DNA from: Girardinichthys multiradiatus
Taxonomy: Eukaryota > Chordata > Actinopteri > Cyprinodontiformes > Goodeidae
NCBI RefSeq assembly: GCF_021462225.1
Contig: NC_061802.1
Span: 7,459,859-7,523,858 of the forward strand
DNA length: 64,000 nucleotides
Direction: 5' to 3'
Shown in pieces: positions 34,340-47,049 of the stretch. How positions within the stretch are numbered: position 1 is the stretch's first letter; the number at the start of each line of letters is the position of its first letter. The notes below the pieces were generated by a model. The model did not search any database and was not told the origin of the DNA. It saw only the letters and a program-made list of their open reading frames with translations. A program made the position numbers and the translations under genes.

Positions 34340-34950
34340 TTCATTTGTGTCAGTTACTATTGCAGCTAAAATGTTGTTGGGATTTTATGTAACTGACCAG
34401 AGTATGATGTTATTGTGAAATAGAAAAAACAAAACTAGAATTGTTTGTACAAATGAAACCCCAAAGGTGTGGTTTGCATTTATGTTCAGCCCCTTTTAAT
34501 CTGATACCCCTAAATAAAATTGAGTGCAATAAATTTACCTCACAAGTCACCCAATTTGTGAGTAAAATTCACCTGTGCATAATTTAATCCCAGTATAACT
34601 ATCAGCTGTTTTATGAAGACCTCAGAGGTTTGTTTGGAAACATAAGTGCAAAAAAACAACATCTTGAAGACCAAGAAACACACCAAAGATTTCTGAAGAT
34701 TTTATGTTGTTACAGAAAATCCCAATTTTTCATATCAACGGTATGACACAACTGCAAGCCTGCCTAGACCAAAGCTGTCCACCTAAACTGACAGGCTGGT
34801 CAAGAAAGGAGAAATAATGAGTAAAGCAGCCACGAGACCCATGGTAACTCAGGAGGAGCTGCAGAGATCCACAGCTCAGATGTGAAACTCTATTGACAAA
34901 ACAACTATTAGTTGTGCACTGCACAAATCTTACCTGTATGGAAGAGTGGC

Positions 34951-35911
34951 ACCCCCAGGGGTGTGTTCTATCCCCACTCCTCTTCTCTCTGTACACAAAT
35001 GACTGCACCTCATCGGACTCGTCCATGAAACTCCTTAAGTTTGCAGACGACACCACTGTCATTGGACTGATCCAGGACAGTGATGAGTCTGCATACAGAC
35101 AGCAGGTGGATCAGCTGGTACACTGGTGTTGTCAGAACTACCTTGAACTGAACCCACTCAAGACTGTGGAAATGGTGGTGGACTTTCGGAGAACACCACC
35201 CCCATACACCCCCCTCACCATCCTCAACAACACTGTATCGGCCGTGGACCACTTCAGGTTCTTAGGAACCACCATCTCTGAGGACCTGAGATGGTCTTCA
35301 CACATAGACACTGTTCGAAAGAAGGCCCAGGAGAGACTACTTCCTGAGGCAACTCAAGAAGTTCAACCTTCCACATGAGCTGCTGGTCATCTTCTACACT
35401 GCCATCATTCAGTCTGTCCTGTCTTCATCCATCTCAGTGTGGTTTGGCTCATCCACAAAACTGGACAGGTCCAGACTGCAACGAATAATCAGGACTGCAG
35501 AGAGAATAATCAGGGCTGACCTTCCCTCCATCCAGGACTTGTACAGGTCTAGGGTCAAGAAAAGAGCTGCTAAAATCTCTGAAGACCCCACACACCCTGC
35601 ACATAAACTGTTTAGAGTTTTACCTTCAGGCCGCCGCTACAGAGCATTGTTTACTAAAACCAGCCGCCACAGAGACAGTTTCTTCCCTCAGGCTGTTTCT
35701 CTGTTGAACATTCAATAAAGTACAAAACAACAGCATACAGATGTTGCAAATGCACCTTTTTTATTAGATATGTGTATATTGTACATTGTAAATTGTAAAT
35801 TTGTATATTCTGTAATGCAAAAACAGAACAAAAGAGCAAAGTGTACCGGAGGCAAATTCCTTGTTTGTATGTACAAACTTGGCAATAAAGCTGATTCTGA
35901 TTCTGATTCTG
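34951..35911 (+). mobile_element. CR1/Rex1-like LINE, 5'-truncated, with TGATTC repeat tail
   Basis: 5'-truncated insertion within the Tc1 element. It starts inside RT motif B (PQGCVLSPLLFSLYTNDC) and runs to a 3' UTR that ends CAATAAAGCTGATTCTGATT, with a TGATTC repeat. The body shows only one obvious lesion, so it is considerably younger than its Tc1 host. The clade name is inferred from the protein; Rex1/Babar is my best guess. Confidence 0.83.
34953..35717 (+). pseudogene. LINE reverse transcriptase palm-thumb (partial)
   Basis: Blocks in order: PQGCVLSPLLFSLYTNDCTS (motif B), LLKFADDTTVIGLIQDSDES (motif C with catalytic ADD), VDQLVHWCCQNYLELNPLKT, VEMVVDFRR and VDHFRFLGTTISEDLRWSSH. A one-base deletion near 35341 shifts frame within the ERLLFLRQL block. 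The downstream frame then continues as VWFGSSTKLDRSRLQRIIRT, DLYRSRVKKRAAKISEDPTH and LPSGRRYRALFTKTSRHRDS, with a natural stop after VSLLNIQ. Confidence 0.85.
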
Positions 35912-36250
35912 AAAGAAAGTCCTAAGAAATTCCTTTGCCATGTAGAAAACATTGCAAACGTGTGAGTGTTTTGGACTGATGAGACAAAACTTAACTAAGT
36001 ATACATTTGTACCTAGCCATAGTATTCATAAAGTTTAACTTTTCCACTTTTTGTCACATAACAGCCTCAAAGTTTTAACCCAAAACTAGTACTGCACATC
36101 ACCCTCAGATACCATCAGCAAGGTAAAACATGGTGACAGCATCACGCTGTGTAAATGCAAATAAATGCAATTTACTACAGTTGGAACACAGATGCTGATC
36201 AACGCTGATGGGGAGATGAAAAGAGCTAGTAAAGGTATTGATAATACAAG

Positions 36251-36732
36251 CGCACTGCATATTTTTTTTTTATCTATAAAATAATATTTAAAACCATGTG
36301 TCATTTTTCTGCTAATTTACAATTATGTCTTTTATGTTGGTCCTGACAAAATACTTTAAAACTTGTAGTTGTAATGTGATTAAATGTGAAGCATTGCTTG
36401 CAAAATAATTTATACTGATTTAAAAATTAAAAGCTGTTGAAACTTACAGATTATCACTAACATTACACAAATCCCGGTTTCCACAGTAACAGTCAAATCG
36501 TTCAGGTCTCATGAGGTATCCTGAAAATACTCTATTGTCCGACATGCTTTGTTATCCGAAGGTCATTTCTGTCGCTTTAGCTTGAATATTACAGAATCGG
36601 TCATTACTATTGTTTTTCAGTGGTAGATAGCCTGAGAAGATTTTTTACTCATGCCACATTCTGGTTTAAAAAAATTATTTCTTTTTCTAAGAGGTAAAAC
36701 ATTTTATTTAGTATTGTTATCTGCTTAAGATA
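36251..36732. other. No recognisable feature
   Basis: AT-rich; nothing recognised. Confidence 0.5.
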
Positions 36733-36905
36733 GCAGGCGACTGTGGCTCAGTAGGAAGAATAGTTGTCTTGCGATCAGAAGGTTGTGGGCGTTAGTGAGT
36801 GAGCGTTGTGTGAGCGTTAGCGAGTGCGATTGGGTGAATGTGGCTCTAGTGTAAAGCGCTTTGAGTGGTCTGTATGACTGGAATAGCGCTATATAAGTTC
36901 ACTCC
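36733..36905 (+). mobile_element. tRNA-derived SINE with damaged box B
   Basis: The head GGCGACTGTGGCTCAGTAGG gives a box A-like region. The box B region after GATCAGAAGGTTG has lost the GGTTCGA core. The body ends AAGCGCTTTGAGTGGTC, then AGCGCTATATAAGTTCACTC and CATTTACCATT. It shares its 3' end with the reversed copy at 6815-6975. Confidence 0.75.
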
Positions 36906-37030
36906 ATTTACCATTTAAGAAATGCTTGAAGCCAATAATATAGTCAGTTTGCTGGATGCTCAGTGAATCTATCTGTTTGAATCTTGTAGGAAAGAAAAAG
37001 ACACATTCTTCACATATCTCCAGGTTCAGT

Positions 37031-37081
37031 CTGTGTGCGTGTGTGTGTATGTGTGTGTGTGTGTGTGTATGTGTGTGTGTG
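37031..37081. repeat. (GT)n microsatellite with GTAT interruptions
   Basis: About 50 nt of GT units with one GC and two AT interruptions. Confidence 0.95.
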
Positions 37082-37882
37082 TACTTGCAGAGACAGAAAA
37101 TGGAATCTATCAAGACTTCTGTCTTCGGGTTTAAAGAGTACATTTTATCAAAACAACAAGGCAGCCATTCATATTTAAACTAACAAGACATTGAATTTAT
37201 GGTCTTTTTTTTATTTCAACTGTTAAACAAACTCATAAGGGAAATAAAATCACATTTCCCTTCAACTACAAAAAAACAATAATTTTATTGGTCCTTATGT
37301 GTCAACGCAAATAGCAACACGTCATCTGCTTAGAAAGATACTAATGTATTAAAACAAAACAAAAAATGTTTGATTAGGTTTCACAATTACAAACAAAACA
37401 GAACCAAAGAAAAACTCTTCAGCTTGAAACATAAATCACTGCAAAATAATTTACCCACAAAGACAGCTTGGCTCATAATCCAGAATTAGTGTCAAAGGTG
37501 ACGTGTATAGCATTACATTTTCTTATTTACATAATGTGGAACTATTTGTGGCCCTGTTTATTTTAGTTTTCAGTAATGTGCCCTAAGAAAATTTCTTGCA
37601 AAGGGAAGGTGAAGATATATTTTCATAATTAAGTTCCAAAAAAAGAGAGAAAAATATAATATATATTTTTATTAGCACATTGCACTGACCCATTTCGACA
37701 AAATACTCCAAACAAGAAACAGTTTTCTTTATCCTCTTTTTCCTCTTGTTTCAGTAACCTGATTTCTTCACATGGATTTTTATTCCCTGCTGGCTGCTGT
37801 GATACACCTGAAAATCACAGATGTCAAGAACCTTGCGTCCTCCAATTTCACAAACATATTCAATATTACTGAAAGATTATCC
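37082..37882. other. No recognisable feature
   Basis: AT-rich; nothing recognised. Confidence 0.5.
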
Positions 37883-39075
37883 GGTACCTCACAAAAGTAT
37901 TGACTAGCCTTCGACTTTTTCAATTGTTTTATAGTATACTTGGAGTGGATTGGGTAGTGGGTGGGTGGGGGGTTTCTCCTCCCAAAAAATCACACCGTAG
38001 TGCAAAATTGTGACAAGGAAAAAAAATTATTTATGGTTTTAAAAATAAATTACAAATCAAATTCTGCCCTATTCACTGTGAAATAACAAACCAATTGCCT
38101 CCAGAAACACCTTAATTAACTGATTGATTGTCGGTAATTTAATCTCAGTATGAATGCAGCTGCTCTGTGAAGGCCTCACAGTTTTGTTAGAGTACATAAG
38201 TGAACATGCAGAATCATGAAAATCATCTAGCACAGCAGACAGGTCAGAGACAACGTTCTGGAGAGGTTTAAAGCAGGATTGGGTTATAAAAAACATCCCG
38301 AGCTTTAAACATCTCTCGGAGTGCTGTTTAATCCACTTTTTTAAAATAGGAAGACTATAGTACAACAGCAAACCTACCACATCATGAGCCTGGGCAACAA
38401 GCGCAATCTTCAGACAGGCAACAAATAGATATTTGGCTACATTGAACCGCACCTTATAAAGAAGATACTCTGGCTACCCTAAACACACCATCCTAACACA
38501 AAACATGGTGGTGGCAGCATTATGTACTGGGGTTGCTTTTTTGCAGTAGAAACAGGGAAGTTTGTCAAAGTTGATAGGGAGATAATTAAAGCTAAATTGC
38601 GATAATCCTGGAAGATAACCTTCTAGAACATGCAAAATAGTTGAGATTGGGACAGACATTTACCTTCAAGCAGGACAACAACCCTAAACATACAGCCAGA
38701 GCTTTAATGCAGTGGTTTTGATCAAATCATATTCATGAATTAGAATGCCCCAGTCAAAGTATTTATTTGATAATTTGTGGGATGACAACAAATTCTCTCC
38801 ATCCTTTCCATCCAACCGACCTTGAGCTGTCTCTAAATGAGGAAAGCTGGTAGAGGTGTACCTCAAAAGAGGGGTTGGCGTGCAAAAACTCATAACAGTC
38901 TTCAGATATTTGCTCCTACAAAATTTGAAACCTAAATTTAATTTTCACAATCTTCACAATTATGTACGACTTTGACCTCTTCTGTCTCATAAAACATCAA
39001 TCAAACACAATGCAGATTGAATTTGAAATGTTACAAAAAGTGAAAAACCTCAAGGAGTATTAATGCTTTTGCATA
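37883..39075 (+). mobile_element. Full-length but decayed Tc1-type element
   Basis: The left end GTACCTCACAAAAGTATTGA (37884) and the right end CAAGGAGTATTAATGCTTTTG (near 39050-39070) are inverted relatives. In between are the leader (CTCAGTATGAATGCAGCTG), the HTH phrase (GAGAGGTTTAAAGCAGGATT), an AAACATGGTGGTGGCAGCAT block for KHGGGS (38501-38520), a QDN phrase near 38675 and a WPSQ-like phrase near 38745. No frame is open for long. Several internal deletions shorten it to about 1.2 kb. Confidence 0.78.
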
Positions 39076-41659
39076 CATACTTACATAAATGTAAAATACA
39101 CATTACTGTTGGTGATTTCCCAAATGAAGTGATTAAGTTTATGGACTGTGTTTAGATTAAGTAGGAAATTGTGACAAAACCTGCCGCACTGCCGCAGAGG
39201 AGAATCATTAATTACAGTCATTACACCGGCCGTCCCAAAGGCAAGCATTTACACACAGATTTACACACAGGTGCGGTGTAACTGCTGCCACAAAGTCAAA
39301 TACCAACACATGATTAAATAAATGCATACCTGTTGACACAGCTGGACAGACAGTGAGTGTGTGTTTGTGGTTGTGTGTGGAACACTAACTTCACTTTAAG
39401 AGATACAATGGTAAATTTGTTTTTGTGCATGAAAGTAAGAGGTTTAGTGTGCGGTGAATTCACGGCACATTTGCTCTGCAGATTCCTGCACAGGACATGT
39501 GACAAACAAACTCACCTTCATACATCGCTGCCGGGTAATAGCTGGTGGCTTCTCCTGCTTTTCCTCTGACAGACGTCTTTCTTTATTTTCCTCAAAAATG
39601 GTCCTCGCCTGCTACATCCAGGCCCTGATGCTTGCCGAGGAACAAAAACATGTTTCAAGTTGTAAGGTGAATCACATTTTCAGGTTTATTTTGAAGATTT
39701 CATCACTTTTTTTGTCCTCATCTTCATTACCATCAGTCCGAAGAGAGATATTATGCAAGCCGGAGCCACAAATCAAGATCGCATCAATTTCTTGTAAACC
39801 ATGCTGTCTCCAGGCAACAAAACACACTTTTTGTTAAAATCTAGATATTTCAGATTATGTAATCTTGTTTATATTCTTTTTCTTTTGCACCAGACCAAAA
39901 TTGGAAACAATCTTCTTTCAGAAACATATATTTTGGAGCTTTTGCTGTCTTCAAAATCCTAATTAGGTCACTCATTTCTAGACTCCAGTTTATCAGGTAA
40001 TTCCAGATATCATTCTGAAAAACTAAATTTCAAAATTATAAATTATAAAATAGATTTTGTATTCACTTCTGACTGCTAAATTCTTATTGTAAAAATGTTG
40101 TCCTCATGCAAAAATGAGAATTGTGTTATCTGAAAAAAAAGAAGTGTGTTGCATGTCTACGATTAGGGAGTGATATGTGGGTTGTGGGATAATGGGAAGA
40201 AAAATAAGCGTCAGGTCCGACACTCAGTCTGACAATCAGCAGCCCTGCTGTCTACATTGTCTTTGTTTCCTTTTTCCATTATGTTGCTTTTTGTTTTAAA
40301 GGTGCCTGCTTTTAATATTACAAACAGGTCCTTTATTTTGAGTTAACCGATTGATTTTTAGGTGAAACATATTACTGTTTAAATTTGTAAATTTGCTAAA
40401 TTTGCAAAACAATGTTGCCTTGCTGATGTGCGAACCTTCTGAAAGTTAAGCAGAGCAAGAAAACATCAAGGTGTTTTTGCACTAGTCTTCCACCCTCGAG
40501 TATATTGCTCTCTACTTTCCAAACAGGAAATTGACACATTTTTCAGCAATTTGACACTTTGCTATTTTCTCATTTGTCTGTCGGTTTTTCAGCTGAGTGA
40601 GTTTGTTCCTACCATTTACACACCATTTACGATCACCTTTATTTGGGTGTCAGCAAGTCGCCATAGGGTGGTAATTTAGTGCTTGGAAACATACCTTTTC
40701 TAAGTGGAAAATTTAAAGATGGAAGGAAGGGTTTTCCCTCCTATGAAGATTGATAAACGATAGTCACTTGGCCTCCAAACCTTCACAGCCTCCTGTGTAA
40801 TAAGTGGTGACACAGAGAAGACAACCACAATACTAAATCTTTCCACAGTCGTGTCTCTCAGTCTCTCCATCTTTTTTTTCTTTTTCTTTGCCTCTGAATA
40901 TACTGTTAATCTGTGATGAATTAAGTTTTTCTCTTAAACTTAAGAGATTAGTGACTGGCCAACACATCAGTTTGATGGATTCTTAGAAAACAGTAGTGAC
41001 CATATAGTCAATTTCAAGCCAAATTAGGACAAGTTGATTTGACACCATTTTCAATTTTGTAACACATTGAATCCATTCCGAAATGGACTTCAAATGAAAA
41101 GATCTCTGCTCAAACATTTTTGTTGCTGAAATGCAGATTTCTAACCTAGGCTATTTGACAAGTTTGCTGATGCACTATTTTAGGTTTCCAAATACAATGT
41201 TACTTGACTGCATTTGTTAATTTAAAGTTTTTATTTTATCTTTAGATCTGTTCCATGAACTGCAAACCACCAAATCCACAATGCTTCTGACCTCTTTAGC
41301 AACAACATGATGGAAGCTAGCCTTTTCTGCTAGCTCATTTTAAGAATCAGGCAGGCAGCCATAATGAGACTCGGCTACTACTTCCTAGAGGCTTAACCTC
41401 AGCCAATAGGAGAGAAACAGATCAATTAATCGATTACTGAAAAAACATCTTCTTTTTATTATTTTGTTGCATTTAATTGCACTCTAATTTATGTGTCTAG
41501 CTACTTTTTGGCCCAGTAATTATTCCAATGAATTATTTATTTCTAAATGTATTCTTAATTATGGCAGGTTTGGTCCTCCGTAATAGAGAGCTTCATGGTG
41601 AGGATTTAAATGTTTAGCAACCAGCTTTCTTTTAGGATTGCCCAGTATTTTTAATCAGC
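39076..41659. other. No recognisable gene
   Basis: About 2.6 kb. The overlapping frames at 39314-39837 have no recognised domains. The patch 39180-39300 is a little richer in GC than its surroundings but shows no exon structure. Confidence 0.5.
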
Positions 41660-42142
41660 TTTCCTGCCCCGCTAAATAAAAGCATCCTCACGGCATGATG
41701 CTGCCACTACCATGTTTCATGGCCACAGGATGCAGGGTATTAATTTCCCCCCACAGATTTTCACACCCAAAATCTGTGGGGGAAACCAAAATGTTTTTAT
41801 TTATGTTCTCTGAATGTGGATCTTAGCAGCTTCTCTGGAGTTTCCATAGAACTCAAGGCTGCTTCTCTGATTAATAGCGTACTTACTTGGACTGTCAGTT
41901 TAAGTGTTCATAAATGTTCTTAGACAAACCTTCTTCTTTCTTCACAGAAAAACTGTAACCATAGCAAGATTATTTCACATACAGGTGAACTACTGTTACT
42001 ATTAACTAATTAGATAACTTGAAACCAAATACTTTCTGTTGGCCTGTCACAAACAAAAAAACCTTCTAAAATACCATGAAGGTTGTGGACTTACTATGAC
42101 AAAATGTGAAAAAGATCAATGCTATATTTTTGCAAGGTGCTT
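41660..42142 (-). mobile_element. Tc1-type element, internally deleted
   Basis: The minus strand carries a KHGGGSIM phrase (CATGATGCTGCCACTACCAT in plus sense, 41694-41713). It then has the family's downstream HTH-side phrase GGCTGCTTCTCTGATTAATA and the TIR ending TTTTGCAAGGTGCTTA near 42142. The first half of the transposase and the other TIR are missing. Confidence 0.7.
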
Positions 42143-43337
42143 AATATATAATCATTGCCAGATTGTGTTTATTCATTAATCTGAACAGTAATTAACTACT
42201 TTAGCAAAATAGCAGTTTTGAGGCCCTGGAAACAAGAACATCTAGGCCGGAAAATACAATTCAATCGATTTCTTTTTTAGAATTTGCATTTGAAAAGTTT
42301 GACTGGTAGACTTTTTTTATTGTAATGTTTTACAAAGATTTTGAATAGTGATTTGGGAGAATTTTAATGAAACCTGCTTATATTATTTCTAACAGAGTCC
42401 ATTTGTAACATGGTCTCTTTATTAACACAGATGGAACAAGCAGCTGCAGAAAATTTGTATGATTACACTGCATTTATTTATACAAGTTAACTTTTTAAAA
42501 ACATTTCAACAGCTTTTTATGTGTAAATGTCCCAGAAAAAATATTTTCATTAGGATATTTTACTTTTTTCCTTACCTCTTGTGATGTTGGATCTAGTACA
42601 TGCAGAAAACCTTTTGTGCAGGATGTGAACTAAACTGCCTGACTACATTCAAAAAGTAAAGCTGTTCATCTCTTAGAGTTGCAACAATAGTTGAGTGTTT
42701 TGTGTTTCTCTTCCCTCAGGGATTCCTTGTCTTCCTAAATACAGCAAGCAGATATAAAAGTCCTCAGTATGAGGTAAAGCTTTGTGTATGTGGCTTCACA
42801 CAGGTTCAAACACATGTTTTTGCCCTTTTGTATTGTGCATCTTCATTGTCCTCCCTGTGGCTGTCTGCACATTTTCCCTCAGGCTAATGTTTTGTCATGT
42901 GACGCGGTAATATTAGGTGAATTAGCCTGCGGCGAAGATTACTATGTCGTAGTGATTCATTACCTGTTTTGCAGAGGTGACTGCATGAAGGACTGATTGA
43001 ACAGTTACAGTGTGACATGGAGACCGAGCATCTGGTAGAGGAGGTTAATTGAGGGTGATTACTGTGATTGATAGCTTTGTTTGAAGTGAAAACACAAGAT
43101 AGACTAGCTTATGTTCCAGAGCAACATTTTGGAGAGAAAAATCCATCAGTGGCAGGCATGGAGGATGGCTCATTGAGGTTAGGGTTGTTTATTCAGCCTT
43201 AAAAATTGGGTCTCAGAATCATGGTTGAAAGGGGGAAAAAAGAGTGCATTTGTGTGAGGATTATCTGTAGGTGGAAAAGAAGACTGACTGCTGGGATAAC
43301 TGGAAAATGGGTCGTGTTGACATGGAACTTCAATTCA
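42143..43337. other. No recognisable feature
   Basis: 1.2 kb. Short frames at 42702-42996 and 43206-43433 are without recognised motifs; the latter overlaps the L2 tail. Confidence 0.5.
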
Positions 43338-43545
43338 GTTTTCAATTCAGTTTATTTATTTAATTCACAACCTGTCGTCTCAAGGCACTTCACAAAGTCA
43401 GGTACATACATTCCAATTAATCCTAATCATTGAACAGTGCAGTCAGATTCAGTTATTTATTCAAATTGGATAAAACGTTTTTCTGTCTAAGGAAACCCAG
43501 CAGATTACATCCAGTCAGTGACTTGCAGCATTCACTCCTCCCACC
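43338..43545 (-). mobile_element. L2 3' UTR fragment
   Basis: Begins with the reverse tail (TTCAATTCAGTTTATTTATT), then CAAGGCACTTCACAAAGTCA, and ends near 43545 at the GCATTCACTCCTCCC block. 5'-truncated. Confidence 0.85.
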
Positions 43546-45654
43546 TTGCAAACAAAAGAGATTTTCTGAGGTTTCGAATTGAGATGTCTTGATCCATGGG
43601 TATTGGCTAACCACAGCCCCTTTGAATGATCAGTAACAGGAGTAGCTGAAAGCATTTAGCTCCCTGTTGATGTCTTACTGTCTGTGGTTTTTATATTAGC
43701 TGCACCATAAAAGCCACCAGTTGCTGTTAAATGTTGGCTTTCAATGGAACTAGAGTTGCTAACCTGTTAAAGTGTTGAGAACTTTTTATTAGATGGAATT
43801 ACAGACTTTAACAAAATGTGCTTGAAAAACAAATACATGAAAAAGTTAACTACATACAAAAAATAAAAAGACATTACTTCGCGTATCAACATTAATTCAT
43901 AATGAAACATTATGATTGTTTTTTTGTGTGTTTTTTAGTGTCTACCATCAAAACTACGTCCATGTTCTTCCACGGATATCTGAAAAATACCGTGTTGCAA
44001 CATGTCTAGAGTTTGGAACTGCTTTAAAACAGAAAAAGAAAAACTGTTTAGTTCACCAATTCAAACATTTTATATCTCTTTAGTTATCAGTTACCACCTA
44101 TCACAGGGGTGGAAAATATAGGTTTTTTGTAGTTTTTGTGCTGCTGGAGGTACATGTATAGTATGTTTTCTGACATGACCAATTGCTATTGATTTAACTA
44201 AGGAGAGACATCTAAGGTTTGCTCAATGTCACTGCTATGCCCACAGGACACTGAAAAGATTCAGCTGTTTTCATCTTCACTGAAAAATCCAAAAAAACAA
44301 ACGAAACACCCCAGCATCACAAAGAACGGATCATTAAAAATAAATTTTCTTTGTAACAAGAGTGGCTGCTGTACACTTGCACACAGCCAAGCTGCTAGAG
44401 AAAGTATAGATATAGCTAGAGAAACATTCAGTATAAATATTGATCAGATTTACGTTTTTCTTTAGCAGTCAGTTCTAACTTACAGTATAAACAAGACTAA
44501 ATTAATCAATATCCAGCCTAAGAGGCACATTATATCCTATATTAAAATAGAGTAATTTATAGATGATGAACCAGGATTGGAAAAAACAGGGATTATCTTG
44601 ATCTAAAGATTTTGGAAACTTATTTTAAAACAGAGCACAACGATTGACATAAAGTTAATTTTTCTCTCATGAAGTCACTAATCTAAAATCAATTTTATTT
44701 TTGACATTAATAGCTATAAAACATGCTCCACTTGAATTTAAGATGTAAAATAACCACTTTCACCTATTATGTTTATTTGGTAAATGTTATTGAATTACGT
44801 GTCATTAATGTGTAACTCTGTGATTCAAATCTCTTACGTTGTGGTGCATATGGGATTTAGTGGTTTGCCGCTGACTATAATCTAATGTGTCTGAGAGTAA
44901 AGCTAAAATCTTTAGAGCATATTGCTGGTCTTGGCAGGTTGAGCAAGACCCTGATGGCATCTTAACCCAACACATTTTCCTGAATTCCTGCTGCTCCCTC
45001 CCTGCAGTAAGGTTATTCTTAGGGGTCTGTGAACTTTGCACGAAAACTGCTTTATGGGAACCTAAACTCCTATATCATGTTCTAATAGGTCTCTAGGATA
45101 ATCAATCACTTGTAAAACAGTGCCAATGTGTTAGCATACAGAGATTGTAGGAATCAACATAAATATCTTTAGGAGGGATTGGAGAACCGGGAGTCAGAAT
45201 ATGTGGTCAGTGGGACTGTTTAAATGTGGATTTGCTGAATTTTCTAAAGAATAAAGCCTGATCCGAGCTGGATAAATATTGCTTTAACAGTGTTGGCAGA
45301 CAGAGCCCTTATTGCACTAGTATTGGTGCTACCATCTTCGGTCTGCAAAGTTACACTGATGGTATGCATTGGTTTATATCAGAAAATGTAAGACTCATAA
45401 AAGTTTTGCTAAAGGTGCATGGAGCTGCTGTAACAATTGAAAATGTAATTCAATTAAAAAACAACCATTGTAGATGATAATATGTACAGTCATGTAAAAT
45501 GAAGAAACCTCAATTCTTTATTAAGAACTGAATATTCGTATTAAGCAAGTCCCCCTGGTAGTTGACCCCTGGGGAGACCCAAACCTTGCTGAGACTATTC
45601 TGGCTCCATGCTCTGTTTAGAAAAAAAAAATGTCTGTCCATTACTAAAATAGCC
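43546..45654. other. No recognisable gene
   Basis: 2.1 kb, AT-rich. Frames at 44226-44465 and 44805-45096 are without recognised domains. Confidence 0.5.
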
Positions 45655-46009
45655 ACGTTTGTATTCTTATTTTCCTGGCAGCTACAGGCCTACCACCAAT
45701 TTGCCACATGAGATTCTTGAGAAGGCTGTAGCAGAACAACTGAACCGCTTTTTGGAGAAAAAAGACGTGGATACCTTTCAATCTGATTTTCACAAATTGC
45801 ACTCCAAAGAGATGTTATTAAAAATTTCAAGGGACTGGCTGATGGCAGCTGCCTCTGGAAATTGTACTGTGCTGGTTTTGTTGGACTTAACATCACCCTT
45901 TAACACCGTCGATCACAACCTTCTTATCAATAGACTGAGAGACTTGTTTGGCATTTCTGGTGTTGTGTTAAATTTGTTTACTTCCTTCTTTTTGTTACAC
46001 TAGAGGCCT

Positions 46010-46160
46010 TTATTTTTCATATTTTGATAGTAGGTAGACAGGAAAGAGGGGCAAAGAGAGGTGGAGACATTCGGCAAAGGTCGCCAGGTCTGGGACTCAA
46101 ACACAGGACAGCCACACCGAGGACTATAGCCCCTGCATATGGTTGCGCCCATTCACTTCA
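46010..46160 (-). mobile_element. tRNA-derived SINE, minus strand
   Basis: Plus-sense phrases GGTAGACAGGAAAGAGGGGC, GGCAAAGGTCGCCAGGTCTG and CGAGGACTATAGCCCCTG are typical of a fish SINE read backwards. The reverse of box B (GGGACTCAAAC) is at 46092-46102. It interrupts the L2 frame between motif A and motif B. The tRNA-side end is degraded. Confidence 0.65.
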
Positions 46161-46242
46161 TTTTTTATTAGAAAGGTCTTTTACTGTTTTTATGAATCAG
46201 GTTCACTCTGACAGAGCACCAATGTCTTGTGGGGTACCTCAG

Positions 46243-46887
46243 TGTCAGGATATGACATTTTTGGACTTTGCTTGTGGCTTTGTGTTAACTTTTGTTTAGT
46301 TGTTTCCATTTTGGATTGGGCTTCATGTTTATTAGTTCCTTTTCCTCCCTCTATCATTTCCTAGTATGTATTGTATTCCTCTAACTCTTAGTTTCTTTTG
46401 TGGTTGCTTTCTTATTACTTTTTGTGGTATTATTATTATTATTATTATTTAACCCTTGGATTCTTATTTAGTATCTCTGTGTTTAGTTATGGATTGGTAT
46501 TTGTTTCACCAGTTCCTTCTGCTTCCCTGCCTCCTTGTCGCACCTGTTCTCAGTTCCCTTGATTCCCTGCCTTTGTCTTTCCCCAGTATATTAGTTGGTT
46601 TGGTGTCTCTGTTCGTCGCTGGTTCCTTGTGTCTGTTACTACCCCATTCCCTACCACGTCTATGCTTTGTTTATGCTTCGCTTTGTAATACTATGCTTCG
46701 ACTATGCTACGTTTTGTCTATGCTATGCCTTGCCATGAGTACCTGCAGGTTTGCGCAAGTTTTTGATCTTGTCTTTGTTTCATCCCTGCAGTGTTTTTGT
46801 TACGTTTTTGCATTTGAGGAATAAACTATGATGCGGCTACCGAGCTCTTGTCTGCACTTTGGTCCGACCCAAGATCCTCCTCCGACA
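46243..46887 (+). mobile_element. Solo LTR (645 bp), plus orientation
   Basis: Starts TGTCAGGATATGACATT and ends CCTCCGACA. A perfect 5-bp duplication CTCAG flanks it (46238-46242 and 46888-46892). A TATA-like GTATATTAG is at 46586-46594 and AATAAA at 46820-46825. It is related in layout and end sequences to the reversed LTR at 21598-22620 but shorter. Removing it reconnects the L2 frame at GVPQ. No internal genes remain. Confidence 0.88.
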
Positions 46888-46987
46888 CTCAGTTTTGGGC
46901 TCAGTCCTCTTTTCAATTCAATTCACTTCATTACAATTTTATTTATTTATATAGCACCAATACACAACATATGCCATCTCAATGCAC

Positions 46988-47045
46988 TTTATATATCTAT
47001 ATATATATATATCTATATATGTATATATATAGATATATATATATA
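46988..47045. repeat. TA-rich microsatellite at a deletion junction
   Basis: TATATC/TATATA units of about 58 nt join the 3' tail of the L2 directly to RT motif B. Confidence 0.9.
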
Positions 47046-47049
47046 GTAC

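Larger units (their letters stand above)
34340..36250 (+). mobile_element. Tc1-type element split by a LINE
   Basis: The left part (34340-34950) has the leader with AATCTGATACCCCTAAATA, the CAGAGGTTTG block and a frameless transposase N-terminus, ending in the phrase for CLYGRVA at 34932-34953. The right part (35915-36250) resumes with sequence for the following residues, a WTDETK block at 35973-35990 and a KHGGGS-like block near 36125-36145. The insert is a LINE at 34951-35911. The 3' TIR was not located. Confidence 0.7.

Noticed and set aside
36889..37183. Frames encoding His-Thr or Cys-Val repeats
   Set aside because: Produced by the (GT)n microsatellite; likewise at 30502-30971.
39454..39837. 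127-residue plus-strand frame
   Set aside because: No domain, no splice context, ordinary AT-rich composition; similar to other chance frames in the region.
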